A stretch of 64,000 nucleotides of DNA from Chytriomyces cf. hyalinus JEL632. Taxonomy: Eukaryota; Chytridiomycota; Chytridiomycetes; Chytridiales; Chytriomycetaceae. Both the position numbers and the translations under genes were made by a program. This document shows, in pieces, positions 18,977 to 28,919 of the stretch; within the stretch, counting starts at the first letter, position 1, and each line of letters opens with the position of its first letter. The DNA is taken from the NCBI GenBank assembly GCA_025435555.1, contig JAIWWG010000006.1:62001-126000 (forward strand), in the 5' to 3' direction. Below the pieces are notes generated by a model. The model saw nothing but the letters and a program-made list of their open reading frames with translations. It did no database searches and was not told the origin of the DNA.

Positions 18977-21667
18977 TCACGATGGTCCGCCTGACTTCCG
19001 TTGGAGTGTCGTGTGCCTATCTTTCCGGTACTCGGACGGATGCCGAGGGACTGCAATGTTATCGTCCCGGGGGATTGACATCAGCTCATCCACATCTAGA
19101 ATGGCTTGGGATCCGCTGTGTGCCAAAGACGGTGACGTAAACATGGACCCCCTCTTTGCAAAGACCATGGACTGCCTCCTTCCTCCAAGTCCCGCCAGCA
19201 GACCTCCACCGAGCAACCCACCATTCGTCAGCTTGCTCAGTGTGCTCGACATGTGCGTTCTTGAACGTGTCCGATGCGCGAGTCGGTTCTCCTCTTCCGC
19301 ACGCAGCCTTGCAGCTTCCAACTCGGCTTGTTTCTTTTTTCCCTCTTCCTGGATCTTGCGTTGTTGAATGGTCTCCCGGATTCCCTCTGCAACAGTGGGA
19401 TACAGATTCATGAGGATATTGAAATCCTCCTTACTAAGTGTGCACAGTTCGCAGTTGCCTTTTGCCCGTGCAGTGGCTGTACGGTGGCACGCTGGTTGTT
19501 TTGAAGTTGGTTGAGTTGAGCGCGTTTTTCAGCATTGGACTCACACTCAAACAAAGCGATTTCTCCGAAAAAGGCACCATCCGTCAGCGTCACGAATATA
19601 ATTGTCCCATCTTCTGAGCATATCTCAACATTCCCAGACTTGATAAAAAACATTTCGTCGCCCTCGTCGCCCTTTCGGAAGATGTGCCAACCATTCAAAA
19701 CATGCATGGGCTGGCGCAAGAAACAGTCAAAACTACCAACTACCAACTCATTTTTTAAAAGTCGCACTCACCTTAATCTTGAACGCCAAAGTCTGCTGAA
19801 AATGGAAATCCGTGCCTTGAAAGATGGGCACCTTCTGCACCAAACCCAAATACAAGAAACTCTTGATTTCTTGCTGCACGCTCTTCGGGATTCCGACAAA
19901 GAAGTGGTCCTCGTCAAGGCCTTTGCTCTTTTGCCATTGCAGTTCTTTATAGTCTCGGACCATTTGCTGCAGTTCGGGGCGGATCCCTTTTTCTTTCATG
20001 AAGGAAATGATTCCCTCCATTTCAAAGTTGTGGTACTCCTCTGCCGCACTTCATATTAGTTTGGGGTTGTAAAGCGGCATGAGTAACTACAAAAGGCGTA
20101 CCGGCTTGATTCATGGCGGCCGTACTGTCCAACAACTCAATAATTGAATGAATATTCCCAAACACAGTTCCATACGCCAAGATACCACTAACAAACTCAA
20201 AAATGACAAAGATATTTTCCGTGTCCTGGCTGCACTCGCGCAACTTGAGTACAAGAGACCGAAGCGCTGCCAGGTAGCTTACAAGGTATTGAGTGCTGAA
20301 AGGGACCGGATCATGTGTGTCCTTGATGTGTATCAAGTTGGTGTGCTCGATCCATCGGTCGCTCGACGAGGGAAGGGTAAAGTCAATGAACCAGAACAGG
20401 CACGCGTCAACGTGGCCGATGAGAAGCAGGATGAGCATGCATTTGATCAGACGCGCGATTGGCTGCATCAATTTGGGATTGAGGCTGTGTTGTTTTTGAA
20501 CTTCAAGTAAAGCAAAATACACTCACCACTGCTAGGGAGGGTATATGGATTTGATAGATCCTCAGCAAAGGAGCCCGGAGAAATATTTTGGTAAACAAGA
20601 TAAGTGCCCATATCTTTCGTTGATAGAATCTTGTTTTGATTGGCAGTCAGAGGAGGACTGCATAATGCCAAAACTTGCACTCACAGCAACGGTTCCACCG
20701 ACTCTGATGGTCCCAGCGCGGAAAGGGTTACAGGATTCTCGGACCACACAGCGTAATGGACCAGTTCCCACGGCATACTGGCCATAATGTGCAAGATCCC
20801 AGAGCATTCAAACAGGTACCTTTTCAGAATCTTTTCCGAATCGTGAATCAAGATTCCGTACTCATCCTTGAAATCGACTCGAGCAAGGATATAGCAATCT
20901 GTCATCATAATGGCGTCAATCAGGAGGTAGAATACAACCCATTCATTATTGACAAAATGATGCGTCCAGGCCAGCTGGACAGGGATCATGATGAGCAGAG
21001 TCAGATGCAAAATATCGATGGCGAAATTCCACCAAGCTAAACCCTTTGAGGACTGCGAGATTGGCTTTCTCAGAAACTTCTGCTTCGCTTTCTTCATAAA
21101 CGGCAGAGATTTGATACTGAGCGCGGACTTGTGGGACAGCTCTTGATCCAGCTCAGCCCCGTTGTCGACCACTCGTACAGGAATGGCTGGGACAAGTTGA
21201 ACTGATGTAGCAGCTGAGCGCGGAAGCGTTATCTGAGGCACGCCAATAACCACACTCCCTGCAACTTCCTCATCAATCCCCGCAGCGCGTGTTCCATTCG
21301 CTAGAGAAACAACGCTCGGATTAAATTTATATACATCGTCTCCCTCGCGTAAATCCGCAAACCCTTCCTCCTCATCAATCTCAAGTACCGATGTGGCCAT
21401 TGGCAAGCTGACTGTCGTGCTGCGCAGCTCCTGTTCAATATTTGAACTTTGCCAGCGGAGTTGCGCGTTGCTGTTGCATCGACGAGTTGCCGATGGGATT
21501 TGCAGTTGGTCGCTCCGTTTCGAGTTTGTGCCTGCTGGGTTGTCGGTGCTTTGTAGTGTTCGGGCGACTGGTGATTGCGGCTGCGAAGAGAGGACGCTGT
21601 TTGAATGGGACTGGGATGGGAAGCTGGACCTGGTTAAGCGGGCAGCGGCGTGCACTTCTTGACTCAT
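18977..21667 (-). CDS. Cyclic-nucleotide-gated / HCN-like cation channel homologue
   Basis: Start ATG at 21667 (MSQEVHAAARLTRSSF). A disordered N-terminus precedes six membrane segments: S1 about WWNFAIDILHLTLLIMIPVQ, S3/S4 with ALILFTKIFLRAPLLRIYQI, S5 with CMLILLLIGHVDACLFWFI, and S6 with IFEFVSGILAYGTVFGNIHS. S4 is spliced as 5'-CT|A TTC TAT CAA CGA. A C-linker (EEYHNFEMEGIISFMKEKG) and a cyclic-nucleotide domain follow (GDEMFFIKSGNVEICSEDG, FFGEIALFE, QRATV). The tail has a charged coiled coil (RKIQEEGKKKQAELEAARLR). S4 has few basic residues and the pore filter is atypical (LVLKLREC where TIGE or TVGYG is expected). In Blastocladiella a CNG channel works with a rhodopsin guanylyl cyclase in zoospore phototaxis; a similar role here is inference. 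Confidence 0.85.
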
Positions 21668-22177
21668 GGACGGTAGGAAGGGCCAATGTAAATCTTGAAG
21701 GGGAAAAACGTTACAATATGGGCACAGAAATATAAACTGGAAACAATGCGTGTATAAATTGAATGATCTCAGTAATGGTAGTCCCCGTTTGATGGCAAAA
21801 TATTTTTGCCGGAGGTGAGCATCAGTCTGCATAGTTTCAATTCCTTACTTCCTTGCCCATACTTTCATCGCAAAGGCGTGGCTTGGGAGATGACGCGTTG
21901 TTAATGGCTTTTTCAGCATGTTGAGATCCCCGACATTTCAAATGGCTTCAAGTCCACGCAAGTGGTGCTTACGCGCCAATGTTTCTGAATCTAAGCATAA
22001 TCAACGCACGTATTTCTCAAAAAATGAACTGAAAAACAAAACAGGAATTATAAAATCGCAAAAGAAAAAGGGAACTGAAAAAGGAAAAAGGAAAAGCAAT
22101 AAACGGAAACGCCAGCCCAGCCGCTCCCACGTATCATCTAAATCTGATTCAACGCGTGATTCCATCCCGCCATCGTT

Positions 22178-23754
22178 CTATTTACTGAAAAATCCTTTCT
22201 TCGGGGTCTGCACAGGCTTGGGTGACGTTCGTCGCTGTTTCAGGTCAAGCTGCTCCTTCATCTCACGATGGCGTGCATATAGCTCTTCCTCAGCCTGTTT
22301 CAGTTTCGCTTCCTTTTCGGCAACTTTTTGGTTGAATACGGCCCTCATTTCGGCTTCCATCTTGGAGAGTTTGGCGTCATGTGCGGCTTTATCGGCTTCG
22401 AGCTTCTTCATAGGGCTACAATAAAAAGAAAAAGTTTTGGGATTAGATTGACAAATAAAAGACCATATCGCGCGAGGAAAAATGCATACTTGGAATGAAC
22501 AGCGATATCGCCTCCAGTTTCTGCGAGCTTGGCCGTTCGGTAGCTCTCGTACAGCACTTCATTGGTAAATTCTTTGAGTTCCTCCATGTGCGTGCGAATC
22601 AGCATCTGTCTCAGCTTCACAAAGTCACAGTGCTCTTCATTGTCCACTTCAATAATACCCCACGGGTATTTCCGGCCCCGGATTTTACGGCCGTTGCCCA
22701 TATCGATATCACGGTCGGCACCGACAACAGCAAAGGGGATGCGGCTCTATACAGTTTGCAGACGTGGGGTTTTAAAAAAATTTACATTTGAAGAATCAGA
22801 TAAACACAAGAGTCCGCACCACAATCTCTTTGTTTTCTTGGATAGTTTCGGGGTCATCATTTTCATAGGTGGGTGGCTGGTAGATATTGATCTTGTTGGC
22901 TGAGATGTCATCCAAAATCTGATTACATGCGCAAACAGAAACTGATCAGACCAGATACAAACTAAACAAGAGCTCTCAATCCAGCAATAAAAACAATATG
23001 GGTACCCTCGACTTGAACAGCTTCAATTCCTCCTCGGTCAGCGTGTCACTCTTTGCAACCACAGGAATCAAATTCACACGCCCTGCAAGTCTCTTCATAA
23101 ATTCAATGTCCAACGGTTTCAGCGCATGGCCGGTGGGTGCAATAAAGTACAAGCATGCATGCACGCGCGTATCCACAATGCGTTTACGGTTCACGCGGTT
23201 CTCCTGATCCAAAAACGCATCAAAACGGGCTTCAATGTTTTCGAGAATGGGTGCCCAGGATTCTTCATTGTTGATAAAGTCTCCAAATCCGGGTGTGTCC
23301 ACGACTGTAAGCTTCAGCTTGACGCCGTTTTCCTGATAGTTGTGCAAAGTGGGTGCGAATGATGGGGATTTCGTATAGATTGGTGTTTAGAACATGTCTT
23401 CATGTTTGGTGCAGTTGGTGTGGGTAAACACCTCAATATCGGCAGCGATGGCTTGAATTTCAACAGTCGAAGGAATCTCGTTCGTCAGCTCCACTTTCGA
23501 GTCCTTTGCGGGATACAGACTGGCGTTGAAGAGCGTGTTGACGAGCGTTGATTTCCCAAGACCCGATTCCCTGCGCACAATAAATCCCTACTTTAGCTCC
23601 TCCCCATTTCACTATTGATGAGTTCAACGCAAAAGACAACGCACCCCACGACCATTACGGTAAACTGGAATCCCTTTTTAATGGATTTCCGGTGGACCTG
23701 GTTTGGCAAGTTGGAGAATCCAACGGGTCCAACCAGCTTCTTTTTGATGATGGG
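22178..23754 (-). CDS. Septin (cytoskeletal GTPase)
   Basis: Exons from 23754: 23754-23645, 23570-23432, 23332-23006, 22918-22820, 22746-22490 and 22415-22178, all GT-AG and in phase. Motifs: [15 protein letters not shown]-loop [15 protein letters not shown], switch [21 protein letters not shown] (G4), and the septin unique element around [18 protein letters not shown]. The last exon gives a coiled coil ([20 protein letters not shown]) ending TPKKGFFSK. Septins polymerise into filaments at the cell cortex and septa. The start codon is not settled: an ATG at 24032 with a GTGAGT donor is nearby, but its phase does not fit the exon starting at 23754. The subgroup is undecided; a coiled-coil tail argues against CDC10. 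Confidence 0.93.
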
Positions 23755-24171
23755 CTGTTTGTGCGGTGTTGCTCTGGGTCAGTTTTTTGTTTTGGATGAT
23801 CCTTGTATGGAATTCGAATCGGTACGGACCCCTCTTGCTTCAGCTGCTCATTTGGGAGTTGGAGGTGGAGATGGCGTTAGAACGTTGGTTTGGTGAATGC
23901 GAGGGCAGATGGTCTGGGTCGGTGCTCTTTGCGTCTGAGATATTCGAACGACGGGCCCATTCGGTCCCGTCTGGCTGCCTGCGCCAGTCATTGCCTCCCT
24001 CGGATGTCCAATGTCAACAGACACTCACCCATTTTTTTTTGAGCGTTCCAAATTGATTGAGAATCTGTAAAATATAAACACGCATCGCAACAAACACCCT
24101 TCATTCTCCTTCTCTTCTATAAAGAGCGAAACTGGTTGCTGCTAATGTCCGAAATAAGAAGGAAAAATAAA

Positions 24172-26888
24172 CTAAAACAATGCATTCTCATTCACAAATT
24201 TGAGATACAGATTCAGACCCACCGCAATAACTTGTTTTAAAAGTACCGTTAGTCTTTCTCAAGCATCAATCATACAAGGAACTTACTCAAGACAATGCTC
24301 AGCACTGTAGGACCCCATACGTCATCGAACGGCTTGTTACCCCGCACCGTAATCATTTCGGCACGCCATTGCTGAAGGAACGCGGCGTGCAGCATGAACA
24401 AGAACGCAACCAGAGTGAACACAACTCCGGAAATCTGTCCGACTTTATCTCCGAAATTGAGCAGTCCCAGCGCCGTTGAGCACAGGACAATCACGACTAG
24501 CAACAAGAACAACAAGAGTCAGCTTCACCAATCAAAAGTCATTCGAAAATGCACAATCTTACAGTGCAACCACGTCAAGAATGTTCGCTCATTCGCGAAA
24601 TAAACTTTTGGCTCAATCCGAACAGGAATCACGATGCGTTTCGTCACGTCAATAGCTTGGAACCCAACAACTGCAGCTGTGCCCAATGGAATCTCTTCCG
24701 CAGCCTCTGTCGGTCGCCGGCTCTCTAGAACTGGGTCCACAACTCTGGACATGGGAGATGCCACTTGAGAAGCGATGAGGGAACCATTCGAGTCAAGGAC
24801 ATCGGAGGGTTGAATTCGCTTTCCACCACCAATGCCAAACTCTTTTTCAATCAGTGTCATCCAAGGTGGAATGCTCACGATTTTGTTTTCAAAAAAGTGG
24901 CCAACTCCGTGCACGTATTTGCTGAAGGTTGGAACCTCGCGAATCTATACCGCACGGGAACAACGCAGTTCAATAACGACCGTATGATCGTATGAAAAGT
25001 AGGAGGCACATACCATTGAATCATTCACGAGCTTCTTGACCCAATCAGGTTCACTTCCACCTTCAACCATTTGGATTTTGATTTCCAAAATGGCGTAAGG
25101 GAACCCATCAACGTCCTCTTTGTTCAAGTAATCAAAAGGCCAGGTTGCACCGCAGTCTGGTCGTCTCCAGTTATTTCCTGAGCGCTCGCGGCCCATGTTG
25201 TCTTCACGAATAAACGTCAACTCAGTATCCAAAGAAATACGAACGCGCAAGTCTCCCGGAACTTGGAACGCAGTACGATTGTAAAACGTGCGAAGAACTG
25301 GGCGCAGTTTCTTTGACTGAATAGCGCTTGAAAGGTCGTTCGATAGGCGCGACAGGCTTTCCAACCTGCCGATTGAAGGGACGGCCGTGCGGGTTGTGGT
25401 GGCAACTAGCGACGGGCTTTGCAAGATGGACAGCGACTGCGCGGTGCGGGAGGAAACGGATCCAACAAGCGGTCCAAACGTGGGGCTTTGGACGCTTTCA
25501 AGCACCAGTTTTTCGTTTTGTTTTTGAATGGATTTGTCCATTTTGGAACGGCCAGCCAGGTAATCGTTCATGTTGGCTTCCTTGACAGTGAAGCGTGATT
25601 TTTCAGTTTCTTCGTCGAAAATGGAGTGATCTGGGACGGATTTTCCTGCGTGCACGGTTGTTTCGTCTTCGTCGACTTCTTCTTCTCCGTCTTCCGCTCG
25701 TGTGGGGTGCCTCTTCACTTTGAGAACTTTCCGCTCGACAAACACATCCGATACGTCAGCGTCACCGTACCATCTAAGACGAATAAGCTGTGCTATCGCG
25801 TTAAGATTGAATACAATCAAGTTACGGTGTTTTTTTTTTGAGCCAAACCTGCGATCCAGCCTTTCTCTCAACGCGCTCATGAAACAAGTCAAACGATTCA
25901 TTGTCCAAATACACGGTCGAAACAGCTGGGTTCGGGATGTCTTCAATCGATCCCTTCTTGTCCTTGACAATCAAGATGGGGATCTTTTTCAAAATCTGGT
26001 TCCTCAAGTCATCCACTTTGTCGTAATGGACCCAGTATTTGGTCGTCTTTCGAACAAATTTGTCAGGAATGTCTTCCTTCACGTCTGTGCCGAGGCCGCC
26101 CTTTCCGCCCGTTCGCACGTTTTGGAAGATGCGGGAGAGTCGGATGACGAGACTGTCGACGGATTCTTCGTAGAAAGGGCGCTCGCGCATGCGAATAAGA
26201 AATGTGGGCTTCAGTTGGAATTGGGTGTATCGGTCATGTTTTTTGAGGATCTGGGGGAGAAGGAACAGTTGTGGAGTCAGCGTTGTTCAATAATCTGTCT
26301 CTCTCTCTCAACACTATCCATACTTTCATAAAACCCGCGTAGTTGAGCCGAGTGTACTTTGACAAATCTCCAACCTCCGTCAAGATTTTGTTGACCTCTT
26401 CGCGCAACTTGAAGAGCATTGTTTCCTCGCTCGAGGCGCCCAAAACGGGAGACGAAACCAGCTCCGAGATGGACGGATACCGGCGGTACAGCTCCGAGAA
26501 AGACCTTTCGCATTTTGACACTCGGCGGTTTAGTTCGTCGCCCTTCATTTTACGGAACGATGCAACCTGGATTCATTGTTGGATAAGATGGATAAGGACG
26601 CTTGTTGACAGCATAACCCACGCCTATTTTTTAAAGAGCCATGGACACCTTTTCAAGCTCTCGATCCAGGATTTCAACAAAGGCTGCTTCGTCGACTTCG
26701 CTGAGATTGGAGCTCGTGTTCTTGAGGAACCGTTTGCACAGATCGTAGTTGATGTAATAGTAGTCCCATTCCGGCTGCAGGGTGGGGAAAGACAGAGAGA
26801 GAGAGCCAGTGGGTTCAGCAGTTTACTCCTGCGCATGCAAAAACGAACGCACCTTCCGCTGTTCGGCCAGACGATATCCAAACTTCAT
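24172..26888 (-). CDS. SPX-VTC polyphosphate polymerase subunit (Vtc4/Vtc2-like)
   Basis: The gene starts with [12 protein letters not shown] (exon 26888-26853), then [19 protein letters not shown] from 26774. The SPX domain closes with the phosphate-sensing helix [13 protein letters not shown]. The tunnel-fold polymerase follows: [83 protein letters not shown] and [10 protein letters not shown]. The Arg and Lys of RLRWYG and VFVERK, needed for polyphosphate synthesis in yeast Vtc4, are present. The C-terminal membrane part has [24 protein letters not shown] and GPTVLSIVL, ending FVNENALF. The VTC complex makes and moves polyphosphate into vacuole-like organelles. An acidic insert follows VFVERK. 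Catalytic residues favour Vtc4, not proven. Confidence 0.93.
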
Positions 26889-27284
26889 TTTTGGTGTCCT
26901 TTCAGTTTTGGATATATTTACGGTAAATTGTGCAAGAGATTAATGAAGGAAGGGCACGCGTTGCGTTGAGTCTTTTTGGAGAAATGCAAAACAGGTTCGG
27001 CATCAAACATTGGAAGCGTTATTCAACAGCACCTCATGCGCTGCGCTGGACGCGTCTATTCAAGTTGGCATTTCAGCGACCGACAATCTTGACAGGCATT
27101 TGAAGGGGGGAGGGTCTGTCTCATGGGTCCGATGCGATTGTACGCAAGTGTGGATGGTTGGTTCGATGAATGGATAAACGGATGGAAGGAATGTATTTAC
27201 AGCGACACCGCAAAAATCTGACGGTCAGAGCCAACAAAGCCCAAGCTAAAATCCCAGCAACTCAAGCTGGATGATGCTGTGGCA
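26889..27284. other. Intergenic, no gene seen
   Basis: Between the VTC start codon and the stop of the next minus-strand gene; it presumably holds the VTC promoter. Confidence 0.5.
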
Positions 27285-28025
27285 TTACACAGCTTTGTGT
27301 GCAGTATACCCCATCAGAATGAGACGTATCGTCCGCCGATCGTATTTTCCAAACTCCAAAATATCCCCCAACACCATTTCATCCTTTACTCGCTTTCTCC
27401 AACGCATGACATCCTTTCGATTCTCAAACATGCTCAAGAACCACTCCAATGACGGTTCGCCGAATAAGAACCCCAATTCCGCCTGCAATTGCGCGTCTGT
27501 TTTTGAAACCCCAAAACACTGCACAAACAGCGACTGCCCAATGTGATTCGCTAAGCCTGGGTGTTGGCTGGATTCCGAAAGATACCGAATCCCCTGAATT
27601 TGATCGCGCGTGAAAACATGGCCGGATTGGACAACTTCTTCGGGTGTTGCGCCGGCTGTGCCACGTCCCAGCCAACTGATTGCATACAATTGCTCGAGAA
27701 GCCATCGCAGGTTTGGCATTTCGTTTGGCAGCCTGGCTTCTGTGTTGTGTACAAACTCCAAGCAAAGAGGCCAGCCTGCCCTGGGATACAGTTCGCGCAA
27801 GGCTTCCTTGCCGCCCTTCCAGATCAGCAGCTGCCTCAAAAGAGGGTCCTTGACATCAAGTTGGTTTGCGTTCACAAGGATAGGCCGCACCGCTTTCAAG
27901 ACATCGACTTGGGTGTAATCGATGATCATTCGCACAACGTCCTTGCAGCGCTGAAGGATCGTGAGACTGCTACGTGATTTCTCGTGGTAGATCCCGAGCA
28001 GGAATGTCGCTACTTGTGCGGACAT
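27285..28025 (-). CDS. Hypothetical protein, 246 residues
   Basis: Single uninterrupted frame from MSAQVATFLLGIYHEKSRSS to HKAV, with balanced amphipathic helices and no low complexity, so it looks like a real folded protein. No motif was recognised with confidence. The stretch PLLRQLLIWKGGKEALRELY faintly recalls a PUB-type helical domain, which would suggest binding to a p97/ubiquitin system, but this is speculative. The frame has no visible introns, unusual among its neighbours. Confidence 0.6.
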   Translation of the reverse strand: MSAQVATFLLGIYHEKSRSSLTILQRCKDVVRMIIDYTQVDVLKAVRPILVNANQLDVKDPLLRQLLIWKGGKEALRELYPRAGWPLCLEFVHNTEARLPNEMPNLRWLLEQLYAISWLGRGTAGATPEEVVQSGHVFTRDQIQGIRYLSESSQHPGLANHIGQSLFVQCFGVSKTDAQLQAELGFLFGEPSLEWFLSMFENRKDVMRWRKRVKDEMVLGDILEFGKYDRRTIRLILMGYTAHKAV

Positions 28026-28505
28026 GTTTCTTTTTCCAAATCTTTTTTATATTTGAATTCAACCTTCCGTGGCAAAGATCATCTCGCGCATGGACGGACA
28101 CCTTCAATCTTGGGTGCCAACGCGTGCGTGTACACCTCATTTTGTCGATGGAATGTGAGTCTCAGCTCGGCGCATGCTGTCTTCGGCCACGGACAAAAGG
28201 ACGCGGACCACACCAGGACACGCAAAAATTTCCACTCAATTCAACGATTTCAGTGACGTGCTGATCGAACATCAATAGACACTGCCCACGGCCATTTCTA
28301 CAGACACTGGTGAGGAAGAGCTTGTTGCGTTTGTCTTCCTGGATGGGCGTCCCCGGAACATTGAGACTTGTTGAATAGGGGGTATGGAGCTGGATACCGC
28401 CCGAGATATTGGTGGATTGGACGCCATTACATTGCTCAAAAGCGTGTCCATCCATGCTGAGCAGATAACCATTCCGCAACTCTTGGCGCAGTGGAATAAG
28501 ACGAA
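28026..28505. other. Spacer with a possible gene fragment
   Basis: A minus-strand frame at about 28162-28500 reads well (NGYLLSMDGHAFEQCNGVQS) but runs straight into the tRNA-Lys gene and has no start. It may be a decayed fragment; no family was recognised. Confidence 0.3.
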
Positions 28506-28578
28506 CGCCCAACGTGGGGGTCGAACCCACAGCCTTCAGATTAAGAGTCTGACGCTCTACCGATTGAGCTAGCCAGGC
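28506..28578 (-). tRNA. tRNA-Lys (anticodon CTT), third identical copy
   Basis: 73 nt, identical to the genes at 13378 and 13646. Its 5' side is occupied by a Ty3-type LTR starting 8 nt upstream; only AATCATC separates them. Unlike the other copies no run of four T follows within about 30 nt, so termination may be weak. Confidence 0.95.
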
Positions 28579-28585
28579 GATGATT

Positions 28586-28909
28586 TGTTACGGAAGTAGT
28601 CAGGAGCTCGATTGCAGCTTCAAGACTGGGAGAGGACTTGAGAGGAGTTGAGAGAGTTAAGAGATTATTGAGAGACTTTTTTTTCTTTATTGAATCAAGA
28701 AAGGCCTTCTTAAATAGCCTTTGTGGCAAATGTAAGGAAGACAACAGTGGCACTTGAAATGATAGAAAAAGTAATAACGAAGACGCGATCCTGTCTGGGG
28801 AGTGTTAGAGTGTTGGAATTGCTGTGAGTAAATTTTGTGTCTGTGGGAATTTTGATTGACGTGGCGAAGCTTCTGGACGTGCGTGACGGAATCTGTAGAT
28901 TACGTGACA
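28586..28909 (-). repeat. 3' LTR of the Ty3/gypsy element
   Basis: 324 bp, TG...CA ends with imperfect inverted termini (TGTCACGTAATC... and ...CCGTAACA read on the minus strand). A purine tract, CTTGGAGGCGGG on the minus strand, abuts its inner edge as polypurine tract. It is nearly the same sequence as the solo LTR at 35308-35628, apart from small indels and a few substitutions. Confidence 0.92.
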
Positions 28910-28919
28910 CCCGCCTCCA

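Noticed and set aside
20230-20300. An intron removing the odd pore segment of the channel
   Set aside because: The only GT-AG pair (GTAAGC to TGCAG) is 53 nt, would shift the frame and would delete the pore helix; the segment aligns almost without gap to CNG channels.
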